A stretch of 64,000 nt of DNA from assembly GCF_029813115.1 (NCBI RefSeq), contig NZ_JAPZDS010000013.1, positions 62,001 to 126,000 on the forward strand, written 5' to 3'. The notes under the pieces are model-generated. The model was not told where the DNA came from. It ran no database searches and was given only the letters and a program-made list of their open reading frames with translations. The DNA comes from Aureimonas sp. SK2. Lineage in GTDB: Bacteria; Pseudomonadota; Alphaproteobacteria; Rhizobiales; Rhizobiaceae. How positions within the stretch are numbered: position 1 is the first letter of the stretch; every line of letters begins with the position of its first letter. The translations under genes were made by a program, and so were the position numbers. Positions 36,942 to 45,049 of the stretch are shown here, piece after piece.

Positions 36942-36970
36942 GCCCCTAACTCATTCCATACCGATCGGTA
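36924..36970 (+). promoter_or_regulatory. Divergent promoter with perfect palindromic operator TACCGATCGGTA
   Basis: TTGACA (36924-36929) and a weak -10, TAACTC (36947-36952), are 17 bases apart. The perfect 12-base palindrome TACCGATCGGTA (36959-36970) covers the start-site region. The layout mirrors the tetR promoter on the other strand, where the operator also lies just past the -10. The promoter drives the small genes starting at 37074. Confidence 0.6.
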
Positions 36971-37073
36971 ATGAACAGGCTCCGATGGGTGTCCGACGTA
37001 CCATACGAGGGCCGGTTCAGGGCCGCGAGCGTCGAAGCGCCTTCGACGGAAAGCCAGCGAAAGGATTTTGCCC

Positions 37074-37304
37074 ATGTCCCTGTGCCTCTCCGCCAACGCC
37101 TCCCCCGAATTCGAAGCCGCCGCGCCGGTGCGCGCCGGGGTCTTCGAGCGCGTCCTCCGCCTCCTGTCCACCCCTCTCGCCCCGGCCGAGGGCGACCTGA
37201 TGCCCGCCCCGACACGGGCGGACGTCCTGCGCATGGCGCCCGCCAAGGCCTCGATCCGGCGCACCTCCCCGCCGCAGGACGAGATCAACACCTTGCTGCT
37301 CTAG
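37074..37304 (+). CDS. Hypothetical small protein under the TetR operator
   Basis: A 76-residue protein starting MSLCLSANASPEFEAA. ATG at 37074 follows aaagg; a TTG two codons earlier is less likely. One amphipathic helix (about 20-35, VRAGVFERVLRLLS) and a basic C-terminal part are seen; no domain is known. It is the first gene after the TetR-controlled promoter, so it is probably induced by whatever the repressor binds. Reality is supported by the promoter, the operator and the next small gene following in line. Confidence 0.5.
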   Translation: MSLCLSANASPEFEAAAPVRAGVFERVLRLLSTPLAPAEGDLMPAPTRADVLRMAPAKASIRRTSPPQDEINTLLL

Positions 37305-37333
37305 CGACCCGCCCCGTTTCGGAGACGATCCCC

Positions 37334-37438
37334 ATGCCCACACTCCAGACCCTTCTCAACTGGATCGCCGCCCTGATGGCCGGGGCGGTGACGGCCGCCT
37401 TCGCCTTCACGTTTCTCGGCCTCGGCGTCCTGACCTGA
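37334..37438 (+). CDS. Single-helix membrane micro-protein, 34 residues
   Basis: Starts MPTLQTLLNWIAALM after ggagacgatcccc (site at 37321). Nearly the whole chain is one membrane helix (about 8-32, Ala, Phe, Leu and Gly rich). It is too short for most gene finders. It follows the 76-residue gene by 29 bases and would share its message. A GC-rich inverted repeat (37441-37456) lies directly after the stop and may end transcription. Function is unknown. Confidence 0.45.
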   Translation: MPTLQTLLNWIAALMAGAVTAAFAFTFLGLGVLT

Positions 37439-37539
37439 TCGCCGCCCGCGGGCGGCGCCTCTGTTGACGCCTGCGCATATCGGCGGGAACGGGCCTAATC
37501 CCCCACCATTGCCTCCCCATGTCCTGATGGAGCGTGGCC

Positions 37540-37746
37540 ATGGCCGAAGAGCCCTACAATCCCAACCCGCCGTCCCACGAGGTGCCGAAGGGCCGGATCG
37601 CCCCGCGCAACGCCAAGGCGATCCTGGTCCTTCTGGCGCTCGTCGTGGTGGCGGTGCTGGCCGGCCTCTTCACCTCGACGGGAAGCGAGGACGCCGACAC
37701 CGACCGCCAGCGCGGCGGCGAGGTCGGCCGCCTTCCCACTCAGTAA
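37540..37746 (+). CDS. Small single-pass membrane protein, 68 residues
   Basis: MAEEPYNPNPPSHEV begins a Pro-rich cytoplasmic tail, then one membrane helix (about 28-44, AILVLLALVVVAVLAGLF), then an acidic and polar tail. A tggagc site precedes the ATG at 37540; a GTG two codons upstream is possible. No family is recognised. It stands between the TetR-controlled genes and deoC and may have its own promoter. The topology suggests a stress or envelope accessory protein, but this is only a guess. Confidence 0.55.
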   Translation: MAEEPYNPNPPSHEVPKGRIAPRNAKAILVLLALVVVAVLAGLFTSTGSEDADTDRQRGGEVGRLPTQ

Positions 37747-37831
37747 GAGCAGTTTCTCTACCGGCTTGACCCGTTGCGAAGCGGCGTGGAAGACCTGTCG
37801 CCCGGTCCTCATGGGAACAGCGGGAGGCACG

Positions 37832-38530
37832 ATGCCGGACGACGTGAACACAGCCAGCCGTGCCGACCTGGCGGGAATGATCGACCACACGATCCTGAAG
37901 GCCGACGCGACGCGCGCCGACGTCGCGCGCCATTGCGACGAGGCCCTGGCGCACGGCTTCGCCTCCGTCTGCATCAACGGCGTGCATGCGGCCTTCGTGG
38001 CGGATCGCCTCCGGGGATCGCGGGTGAAGACCTGCGCGGTGCTCGGCTTCCCGCTCGGTGCCTCCGGGGCCGGGGCGAAGGCGGCGGAGGCCGCCTGGCT
38101 GATCCGGCAAGGGGCGGACGAGCTCGACATGGTGCTCGACATTGGAGCGGTGGTCGAAGGCGAGTTCGAGCGGGCGCGGGCCGACATCGCGGCCGTGCGC
38201 GACGCCTCTGCGGGCCGCGTCCTCAAGGTGATCCTGGAAACCTGCCTCCTCGACGAGGCGCGGATCGTCGCCGCCTGCCGCATCGCGGCCGAAGCCGGAG
38301 CCGATTTCGTGAAGACCTCGACCGGCTTCTCCAGCGGCGGGGCGAGCGTCGAGACCGTGGCCCTGATGCGGCGCACGGTCGGCCCGACGCTCGGCGTCAA
38401 GGCATCGGGCGGCATCCGGACGGCGGAGAGCGCGCGGGCCATGGTAGCGGCGGGCGCGACGCGCATCGGCGCGAGCGCCAGCGTCGCGATCGTCTCGGCC
38501 GGCGGCCCGACCGCGCCCGGCGGCTACTGA
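37832..38530 (+). CDS. deoC: Deoxyribose-phosphate aldolase
   Basis: A 232-residue class I aldolase that splits 2-deoxyribose 5-phosphate into glyceraldehyde 3-phosphate and acetaldehyde. IDHTILKADAT at the start, VCINGVHAAF, VLGFPLGASG, DELDMVLDIGA, LKVILETCLL and the Schiff-base lysine block FVKTSTGFSSGGAS (about 153-166) are the family signature, with KASGGIRT carrying the second lysine. The start at 37832 follows gggagg. It overlaps nagA on the other strand by seven bases. No other deo genes are near; catabolism of DNA-derived sugars beside amino-sugar use is plausible. Confidence 0.92.
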   Translation: MPDDVNTASRADLAGMIDHTILKADATRADVARHCDEALAHGFASVCINGVHAAFVADRLRGSRVKTCAVLGFPLGASGAGAKAAEAAWLIRQGADELDMVLDIGAVVEGEFERARADIAAVRDASAGRVLKVILETCLLDEARIVAACRIAAEAGADFVKTSTGFSSGGASVETVALMRRTVGPTLGVKASGGIRTAESARAMVAAGATRIGASASVAIVSAGGPTAPGGY

Positions 38531-39669
38531 CGGACCCGCTCGCCGCCGATCCAGACGCCCTTGAGGTCGAGCGCCGCGTCGAGCCAGACCATGTCGGCGC
38601 GCGAGCCCGCCCCGAGCCGGCCATTGGTGGCCGACAGGCCGAGGAAGGCCGCCGCATGCGTGGAGCAGAGGCGCAGGGCCTCCTCCAGCGGAAGCCCGAG
38701 CGGGCCGGCGAGATAGCGCAGGGCGCCGATCATCGACAGGTCGGAGCCAGCCAGCGTGCCGTCGGCGAGCGTCAGCCGCCCGTTCTCGCGCCGGGCGGTG
38801 CGCCCGTTCAGCTCGAACACGTCGGCGTCGGAGCCGACGGTGGGCATGGCGTCGGTGACGGCGATCATCCGGCACGAGCCGCGCTTGGCCCGGAGCGCCG
38901 CGCCGAGCGCCGCGGGGTGGACATGGTGACCGTCCGGAATGAAACCGCACCAGACATCCGGACTGTCCAACGCCGCGCCCACCAGACCCGGCTCGCGGTT
39001 GCCGAGCTGGCTCATGGCGTTGAAGAGATGGGTGACACAGGAGGCGCCGGCCGCGAAGGCGGCGGCCGCGCGCTCGCAGCTCGTGTCGGTGTGGCCGAGC
39101 GAGACTCGGATGCCGGCGGCGGCAAGAGCGGCGATCTGCTCGTCCGAGACGCTTTCGGGCGCGACGGTGAGAAGGAGTGGGCGCACGCGCGTCTCGCACA
39201 GGGCCTGGAGGTCCGCCGCCTCCATCCGCCGGATCAGCGCGGGATCGTGCGCGCCCTTGCGCGCAACCGACAGGAACGGCCCTTCCACGTGAATCCCGAG
39301 ACATCCCGGCACCTCTTGTGCCAGGGCCTCCTCGGCGGCCCGGATGGCGGCGAAGGTGACGGCCGGCCGGTCGGTGATCACGGTCGGCAGGAGCGCCGTC
39401 GAGCCGAAGCGGGCATGGGCGGCTGTGATCGCGCGGATGCCCTCGACGCTCGGCGCGTCGTTGAAGAGGACGCCGCCGCCGCCGTTCACCTGGATATCGA
39501 CGAAGCCGGGCGCCAAGAGCCCGCCGTCGAGGCGTTCCACCCCCATGTCCGGGCCGAGTTCCGCCTCGGGCAGGAGGGCCGCGACTCTTTCGCCCTCCAC
39601 CACGAGGGCGAGGCCGGAGCGGCGGGTCTCGCCGTCGAAGATGTCGGCGCCGACAAAGGCGGTTGTCAT
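38524..39669 (-). CDS. nagA: N-acetylglucosamine-6-phosphate deacetylase
   Basis: A 381-residue amidohydrolase giving glucosamine 6-phosphate and acetate. APGFVDIQVNGGGGV (about 54-68), HVEGPFLS with the metal Glu, SLGHTDTSCERAAAAF with a metal His, VTHLFNAMS with a second His, and AVTDAMPT with the catalytic Asp are all present. It starts MTTAFVGADIFDG and shares one base with the stop of the upstream SIS gene. It is the last gene of the leftward amino-sugar operon (BadF kinase, GntR, SIS, NagA), each joined by a 1-4-base overlap. Confidence 0.92.
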   Translation of the reverse strand: MTTAFVGADIFDGETRRSGLALVVEGERVAALLPEAELGPDMGVERLDGGLLAPGFVDIQVNGGGGVLFNDAPSVEGIRAITAAHARFGSTALLPTVITDRPAVTFAAIRAAEEALAQEVPGCLGIHVEGPFLSVARKGAHDPALIRRMEAADLQALCETRVRPLLLTVAPESVSDEQIAALAAAGIRVSLGHTDTSCERAAAAFAAGASCVTHLFNAMSQLGNREPGLVGAALDSPDVWCGFIPDGHHVHPAALGAALRAKRGSCRMIAVTDAMPTVGSDADVFELNGRTARRENGRLTLADGTLAGSDLSMIGALRYLAGPLGLPLEEALRLCSTHAAAFLGLSATNGRLGAGSRADMVWLDAALDLKGVWIGGERVRQ

Positions 39670-40694
39670 CACAGGGTCTCCGTCACCTTCTTGAGACCGC
39701 GCGGCACGTCGGGATCGAGGCCCCGCGCCCGGGCGACGCTCTCCACGAAGCGGTAGAAGGACACCAGCATCGACAAGGGCTCGGTTAGTGGATGGCCGGT
39801 CGGGGCGTGGGGCAGCCGCGTGCCGTGGCCGGCATCGCCGACGGTGAAGAGCGCGGCGCCCGAGTTTGAAACCCGCGCCGCGATCTCCGACAGGCCCGGC
39901 CGCGCCGCGTCGTCCGGCACGAAGGCGAGGACGGGAAAGCCCTCCTCCACCAGGGAGACCGGCCCGTGCAGCACCTCGGCGCCGGAATAGGCCTCGGCAT
40001 GGAGCATGGAGGTTTCCTTCAGCTTTAGCGCCGCTTCGCTCGCGACCGCAAAGCCGGGGCCGCGCCCGAGCGCATAAAGCGAGCGCGCATTCGCCGCCAT
40101 GTCGAGCGCGGGCGACCAGTCGGCCTCCAGCGCCGCGTCGAGCTTGTCCGGCAGGGCGGCGAGTGCCGCCTTCAGTCCCGCGTCGTCGCGCCAGGCGGCC
40201 AGCACCGCAAGGCCCGCGACCACGGAGGTGGCGAAGCTCTTGGTGGCCGCGACGCTGCGCTCGGGGCCAGCCTTCAGCGGCAGCTGCCAGTGGGCGGCTT
40301 CGAGAAGCGGCGAGCCTTCGACGTTTCCGATCGCGATCGTCTCGGCGCCGCCGGCGCGCGCGGCCGAGAGAAGCGCCACGATGTCGGGGCTCCGGCCCGA
40401 CTGCGAGATGGCGAGCGCTGCCTGGCCTTCGAGGTGGAGGCGGGTCCCGTAGACCGAGACGACGGAAGGCCCCAGCGAGGCGACGGGGCGGCCGGTCAGG
40501 ATCTCGCCGGCATACTTGAAATAGGTCGCCGCATGGTCGGAGGAGCCTCGCGCCACCGTGACGGTGACGGCGGGCGACAGTTCGCGCAGGCGTCGGCCGA
40601 CGGCCTCCACGGCTTGCGCCGAACCATCGAGGAAGCGGCGGACCGCCTGCGGGATCTCGGCGATCTCCTGCGCCATGAGGCTGGATGGTGTCAT
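39669..40694 (-). CDS. SIS-domain sugar isomerase (GlmS-like, NagB-II type deaminase)
   Basis: A 341-residue protein with two SIS domains and no glutaminase domain. VARGSSDHAATYFKY, LAISQSGRSPDIVALL and KSFATSVVAGLAVL belong to SIS domain 1, ALKLKETSMLHAEAYSGAEVLHGPVSL to SIS domain 2 with the catalytic Glu and His. This is the GlmS-derived NagB-II/FrlB group: it probably deaminates and isomerises glucosamine 6-phosphate to fructose 6-phosphate. It stands between gntR and nagA, directly after NagA's step, and no classical nagB is seen. Confidence 0.85.
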   Translation of the reverse strand: MTPSSLMAQEIAEIPQAVRRFLDGSAQAVEAVGRRLRELSPAVTVTVARGSSDHAATYFKYAGEILTGRPVASLGPSVVSVYGTRLHLEGQAALAISQSGRSPDIVALLSAARAGGAETIAIGNVEGSPLLEAAHWQLPLKAGPERSVAATKSFATSVVAGLAVLAAWRDDAGLKAALAALPDKLDAALEADWSPALDMAANARSLYALGRGPGFAVASEAALKLKETSMLHAEAYSGAEVLHGPVSLVEEGFPVLAFVPDDAARPGLSEIAARVSNSGAALFTVGDAGHGTRLPHAPTGHPLTEPLSMLVSFYRFVESVARARGLDPDVPRGLKKVTETL

Positions 40695-41449
40695 CGTGTT
40701 CCTTCGCCCGACAGGCTGAGTTCGGCGACGAAGTCGTAGGCGTCGCCGCGATAGTGGGACCGCGTGAATTCGACCGGGCGCCCCTGCGCGTCGAAGGACA
40801 CGCGGATGATGGACAAGGCGGCCGTGCCCGGCGCGACGTCGAGGAGGGCCGCCTCCTCGCCCGAAAGATTGGCCGCGCCGATGCGCTGGAGCGCGCGCAC
40901 GGGATGGCGCCCGGCCGCGTCCATGGCGGCATAGAGCGAGGCGCCGACAAGGTCCGGATCGGGCAGGATCGTGGCGGGCACGCAGGCCCGCTCGACGGCG
41001 AGCGGCGCGCCGTCGGCCCGGCGCAGGCGGTGGAGGCGGCAGACGAGGTCGCCGGGCGACAGGGCGAGGTGCATCGCCTCGGCCGGCGTCACGCGCTCGA
41101 TGCTGCGCAGGAGCCAGTCCGAGGTCGTGCGCTTGCCGCGCGTCGCCATGTCCTCGGAAAAGGAGGTGAGATGCGAGAGGCCCTGCTGGAGCTTCCGCCT
41201 GCCGCTCGAGACGAAGGTGCCCGAGCCCTGCCTCTGCTCGACGACACCTTCGCCGACGAGCCCGGTCAACGCCTTGCGCACCGTCACGCGAGAGACACCG
41301 AGACCTTCGGCCAGGTCGCGTTCGGAGGGCAGAGCGTCGGCGGGCTTCAGCTCGCCCGCGTCCACCGCCGCGCGGATCAGCGCCTGAAGCCGCAGATACA
41401 GCGGCCCCTGGCCTTCGGGCAGCACGCCGGCTTTGAGGAGTGCGCTCAT
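40691..41449 (-). CDS. GntR-family regulator, HutC/UTRA subgroup (NagR-like)
   Basis: A 252-residue regulator: winged helix (about 15-80, with LPSERDLAEGLGVSRVTVRKAL and GSGTFVSS) and a C-terminal UTRA domain (about 95-245) ending PVEFTRSHYRGDAYDFVAEL. NagR/DasR-like members bind glucosamine 6-phosphate or GlcNAc 6-phosphate and repress amino-sugar genes. It overlaps the SIS gene and the kinase gene by four bases each, so it regulates its own operon and probably the divergent transporter operon as well (inference). Confidence 0.87.
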   Translation of the reverse strand: MSALLKAGVLPEGQGPLYLRLQALIRAAVDAGELKPADALPSERDLAEGLGVSRVTVRKALTGLVGEGVVEQRQGSGTFVSSGRRKLQQGLSHLTSFSEDMATRGKRTTSDWLLRSIERVTPAEAMHLALSPGDLVCRLHRLRRADGAPLAVERACVPATILPDPDLVGASLYAAMDAAGRHPVRALQRIGAANLSGEEAALLDVAPGTAALSIIRVSFDAQGRPVEFTRSHYRGDAYDFVAELSLSGEGTR

Positions 41450-42333
41450 GCGGCGTCTCGCGCCCCGTCGCGGACGGATCGGGCGAGATCGATGCCGCCC
41501 TCCATCGCGTCGCCCGCGGGCTCGACCAGGAGGGCCCTGAGATCGGCGGCAAGATGCAGGCGGTAGCGCGGCGCCTGGCCGCCGAGAAGGCAGAGCTTCG
41601 GCGCGCCGAGCGCCAGCATCCGCCGCAGCATCGGCTCGATGTCCGCCACCGCGTCCGCGATCAGTTGGAGTGCGGTCGGGTCGTCGGCCTCCGCATGGTC
41701 CCAGACCAGCGGGGCGAGGCTGCCGAAGTCCCGCGGCAGGCTGGCGCCCGCGAACTCCGCGATGGCGCCGGCCGAGAAGCCGAAGCGCTGCAGGACAGCG
41801 TCGCAGAAGGGCGTTCGCGGCTTGGCGCCGTCGAGCGCGAAAAGGGATGCGGCCAGCGCGCGGCGGCCGAGATCGGCGCCGCTGCCCTGGTCCGACACGA
41901 GCATGCCCCATCCGCCAAGAAGGGTGAAGGCGCCTCCGGCGCGTACGCAATAGGCGGTGCCGGTGCCCAGGATCGAGATCCCGCCCTCGGCCCCGGCAAA
42001 GGCGCCGCGACAGGCGGTGACGGCATCTGTCTCCAGACCGAACCGCGCAAAGGGCAGGGATCGCGCATGAAGAGCCTCGGCGACGGAGGGCACGTTCGCG
42101 CCGGCCAGCCCGAGGCCGACATGGCAGCGCGCGAGGTGCCCGGCGCCGAGGCCGCCCTCTGCCAGCGCGCGCTCGGTGGTGGCGACGATGGTGGCGAGCG
42201 CGGCGTCGAGTCCGGCGAAGACGTTTGCGGTGCCGCCCTGCGCTTCGCCGACCAGCGTCCCGTTGAGACGGCGCACACGCACACGGCAGTTCGTGCCGCC
42301 GCCATCGACCCCCACGAGCAACTCGTCGGACAT
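41446..42333 (-). CDS. BadF/BadG-type amino-sugar kinase
   Basis: A 295-residue ASKHA-fold kinase. LLVGVDGGGTNCRVRV (about 5-20) is the phosphate-1 loop, ISILGTGTAYCVR (about 125) phosphate-2, and LLGGWGMLVSDQGSGADLGRRAL (about 140) the family-typical middle block. Eukaryotic GlcNAc kinase and the clostridial MurNAc/GlcNAc kinase MurK belong here. With nagA and murQ on either side, phosphorylation of GlcNAc and/or MurNAc at O6 is the likely role. It is first in the leftward operon. The 4-base overlap with gntR couples them. Confidence 0.85.
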   Translation of the reverse strand: MSDELLVGVDGGGTNCRVRVRRLNGTLVGEAQGGTANVFAGLDAALATIVATTERALAEGGLGAGHLARCHVGLGLAGANVPSVAEALHARSLPFARFGLETDAVTACRGAFAGAEGGISILGTGTAYCVRAGGAFTLLGGWGMLVSDQGSGADLGRRALAASLFALDGAKPRTPFCDAVLQRFGFSAGAIAEFAGASLPRDFGSLAPLVWDHAEADDPTALQLIADAVADIEPMLRRMLALGAPKLCLLGGQAPRYRLHLAADLRALLVEPAGDAMEGGIDLARSVRDGARDAA

Positions 42334-42771
42334 GCATCGCCCCTGTTGCGACCAAAACAATACCAATCGAGCTATAGGCCAGCTTGCGCAGAGCCGCCAG
42401 AACTTTCTTCGCGGCTCGACATACGCCCGGTCGACCAAAGAATGCCCGCAGAAGTCACGATCGCGCGCTAGTACCTGCGCCTGACCTGCTGGAAAATTTC
42501 GCACCTGCGAAGGACGTCGGAAAATTTCGCAGCCGCTTCTGGACAAATGGTTTTACGTTGGTACGATCCCGCCAACAAAAGACAGGGAGGGGTCGGCTCA
42601 ACCGAACCCCATGATTCGCGCAGCGGGACGACCACACGAACGCAGCCTTCGGTTGCGGACGAACGCTGTCCTTATGCGCGTCGCGCCCAAGCCGCTGAGC
42701 GGCCCCTCCCCGTCCACGCGCCGTGTCGTCCTTCGCTTGGTCGGGGGGCGGCATCGAAGAGGAGATCGACC
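42334..42771. promoter_or_regulatory. Divergent control region of the amino-sugar locus with direct repeats
   Basis: A 438-base gap between the kinase operon and the murQ-transporter operon. It is locally AT-richer near 42350-42380 and 42490-42600. A 13-base direct repeat GGAAAATTTCGCA occurs at 42491-42503 and 42519-42531, 28 bases apart, and TTGGTA-like elements occur near both ends (ATTGGTATTG at the minus-strand side, GTTGGTACGA at 42557). These are good candidates for GntR binding sites. No gene is seen in 42600-42750. Confidence 0.4.
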
Positions 42772-43674
42772 TTGGCGACTGGTCTTCGCCGCACCGAAGA
42801 GAGCGACCCCGCCTCCGTGGGGATCGACGCCTGCGGCCCGGACGAGGTGCTGGGGCGCCTCCTGGCCGGTCAGGTGCGGGCGCTCGCCGCGGTCGAGGCC
42901 GCTCTGCCCGCCATCGCGCGGGGGGTGGATCTGGCGGCCACCGCGCTCGAGCGCGGCGGGCGCCTCGTCTATCTCGCGGCCGGAAGCCCGGCCCTGATCG
43001 CGCTCGCCGACGCCCTGGAGATCCCCCAGACCTATGGCGAGCCGGCCCAGCGCTTCGTCGCCATTCTCGCCGGCGGGCTCGACATCGTCCGGGAGTTCAC
43101 CGGCGGCCCGGAGGACGTGGCGGAGGCCGGCCGGCGCGATGTCCTGGCCGCGAGGGTCGGTCCCGACGACTGCGTCCTGGCCGTCTCGGCCAGCGGCTCG
43201 ACACCCTTCGTGGCGGCGGGCCTCGAAGCCGCGCGCGAGGCGGGTGCGGCGACGATCGCCATCGCCAACAACGCGGGCGCGCCGATCCTCGATAGTGCCG
43301 ACGTCGCGATCCTTCTCGACACCGGGCCGGAGGTGGTCGCCGGCTCGACGCGCATGGGCGCGGGAACGGCGCAGAAGGCCGTCCTCAACATGATCTCGAC
43401 GGCGCTCGCGGTCCGGCGCGGGCATGTCCACGACGGGCACATGGTGAGCCTTCGCGCCGACAACGCCAAGCTGCACGCGCGCGCGGCCCGAATGGTGGCC
43501 GACAGCGCCGGCACAAACGCGGAACTCGCCGAGCAAGCGCTTCTTGCCAGCGGCGGCGAGGTGAAGCCCGCCGTGCTTCTGGCGGCCGGCGCCTCCGACC
43601 TTTCCGACGCGCGGGCGCGCCTTGCCCGCGCCGACGGCTTCCTCCGCCGGGCTCTCGCCGAGCTCGGCCGATAA
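42772..43674 (+). CDS. murQ: N-acetylmuramic acid 6-phosphate etherase-like SIS protein (TTG start)
   Basis: A 300-residue SIS-domain protein. LVYLAAGSPALIALADALEIPQTYG, VLAVSASGSTPFVAAGL, AIANNAGAPILDSADVAI and EVVAGSTRMGAGTAQK follow MurQ, which cleaves the lactyl ether of MurNAc 6-phosphate to GlcNAc 6-phosphate. However, MurQ's usual start TExxNPxS is only loosely kept (TEESDPAS), and the active-site Glu region (GTGTSGRLG) reads LAAGSPALI, so a changed substrate is possible. TTG at 42772 is chosen because gaggag stands eight bases before it and no ATG fits. It opens the transporter operon. Confidence 0.75.
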   Translation: MATGLRRTEESDPASVGIDACGPDEVLGRLLAGQVRALAAVEAALPAIARGVDLAATALERGGRLVYLAAGSPALIALADALEIPQTYGEPAQRFVAILAGGLDIVREFTGGPEDVAEAGRRDVLAARVGPDDCVLAVSASGSTPFVAAGLEAAREAGAATIAIANNAGAPILDSADVAILLDTGPEVVAGSTRMGAGTAQKAVLNMISTALAVRRGHVHDGHMVSLRADNAKLHARAARMVADSAGTNAELAEQALLASGGEVKPAVLLAAGASDLSDARARLARADGFLRRALAELGR

Positions 43675-43713
43675 CGAGACCCGGCGCATCCGGGCATGCA
43701 ACAGGAGACGGTC

Positions 43714-44973
43714 ATGACGACGAACATCCTCAAGGCCTCGGTGGCGCTCGGCGTCCTGGTCGCCCTTTCGGCGCCAGCGCTGGCGCAGACCACGCTCACC
43801 ATCGAGAGCTGGCGCAACGACGACCTCGCCACCTGGCAGGAGAAGATCATTCCGGCCTTCGAGGCGCAGCATCCCGACATCAAGGTGACCTTCGCCCCGA
43901 CGGCGCCGACCGAGTACAATTCGGCACTGGCCGCCAAGCTCGACGCGGGCTCGGCCGGCGACCTCGTCGCCTGCCGCCCGTTCGACGCCTCGCTCGGCCT
44001 GTTCGAAAAGAAGCAGCTCGCCGATCTCACCAGCCTTCCGGGCATGGAGAACTTCACGCCGGCTGCGCGCACCGCCTGGTCCACCGACGACGGCTCGCAG
44101 ACCTTCTGCGTGCCCATGGCCGCCGTGCTGCATGGCTTCATGTACAACAAGACGGCCTTCGAGGAACTGGGCGTCCAGCCGCCCAAGACCGAGGCCGAGT
44201 TCTTCGCGCTCCTCGACAAGATCAAGGAGAACGGCACCTACGTCCCGCTCGCCATGGGCACCAAGGACCAGTGGGAAGCCGCCACCATGGGCTACCAGAA
44301 CATCGGCCCGAACTACTGGAAGGGCGAGGAAGGCCGCAAGGCGCTCGTGGCCGGCACCCAGAAGCTGACCGACCCGGACTGGGTGAAGCCCTTCGAGACG
44401 CTGGCCAAGTGGGGCCCCTACATGGGCGACGGCTTCCAGGCGCAGACCTATCCCGACAGCCAGAACCTCTTCACGCTGGGGCGCGCCGCGATCTATCCGG
44501 CCGGCTCTTGGGAGATCGCGACCTTCGAGGCGCAGGCCGACTTCGAGATCGGCGCCTTCCTGCCGCCGGTCCAGAACGCGGGCGACACCTGCTACGTGTC
44601 GGACCATCCCGACATCGCGCTCGGCCTCAACGCCGCCTCGCCGAACGCGGAAGCCGCCAAGACCTTCCTGACCTGGGTCGCCAGCCCCGAGTTCGCGACG
44701 ATCTACGCCAATGCGGCGCCCGGCTTCTTCCCGCTGATCGACAAGCCGGTGGCGCTGGAGAACGCGCTCGCCAAGGAGATCGTCGGCTGGCGGGATCAGT
44801 GCCAGTCCACGATCCGCTCCACCTACCAGATCCTGTCGCGCGGCACGCCCAACCTCGAGAACGAGACCTGGACGGCGTCGGCCAACGTGATCAACGGCAC
44901 CGAGACGCCGGCGCAGGCGGCGGAGAAGCTGCAGAAGGGCCTCGACAGCTGGTACAAGCCGGCCGCGAACTGA
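43714..44973 (+). CDS. Sugar ABC transporter substrate-binding protein
   Basis: A 419-residue periplasmic family-1 solute-binding protein. A signal peptide ends at PALAQ (about 24); LTIESWRNDDLATWQEKIIPAFEAQHPDIKV is the usual opening lobe, and AAIYPAGSWEI with the C-terminal helices completes two lobes. MalE-like proteins of this group bind oligosaccharides or amino sugars; its place in the murQ operon suggests GlcNAc, chitobiose or a muropeptide sugar. The start at 43714 has acaggagac upstream. A strong stem-loop follows the stop. Confidence 0.9.
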   Translation: MTTNILKASVALGVLVALSAPALAQTTLTIESWRNDDLATWQEKIIPAFEAQHPDIKVTFAPTAPTEYNSALAAKLDAGSAGDLVACRPFDASLGLFEKKQLADLTSLPGMENFTPAARTAWSTDDGSQTFCVPMAAVLHGFMYNKTAFEELGVQPPKTEAEFFALLDKIKENGTYVPLAMGTKDQWEAATMGYQNIGPNYWKGEEGRKALVAGTQKLTDPDWVKPFETLAKWGPYMGDGFQAQTYPDSQNLFTLGRAAIYPAGSWEIATFEAQADFEIGAFLPPVQNAGDTCYVSDHPDIALGLNAASPNAEAAKTFLTWVASPEFATIYANAAPGFFPLIDKPVALENALAKEIVGWRDQCQSTIRSTYQILSRGTPNLENETWTASANVINGTETPAQAAEKLQKGLDSWYKPAAN

Positions 44974-44993
44974 CCACCGTCCGGCAAGTCCTT

Positions 44994-45018
44994 GGAGGCG
45001 GCGTCCCCCGCCGCCTCC
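44994..45018 (+). promoter_or_regulatory. Intercistronic stem-loop after the binding-protein gene
   Basis: A perfect 9-base stem GGAGGCGGC / GCCGCCTCC with a 7-base loop lies in the 76-base gap between the binding-protein and permease genes. No T-run follows, so it is not a full terminator. Such hairpins protect the upstream mRNA and let the binding protein be made in excess over the permeases. Confidence 0.6.
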
Positions 45019-45049
45019 ATCCCGCCCAGCCAGCCTTGAGGCGCCCCCG

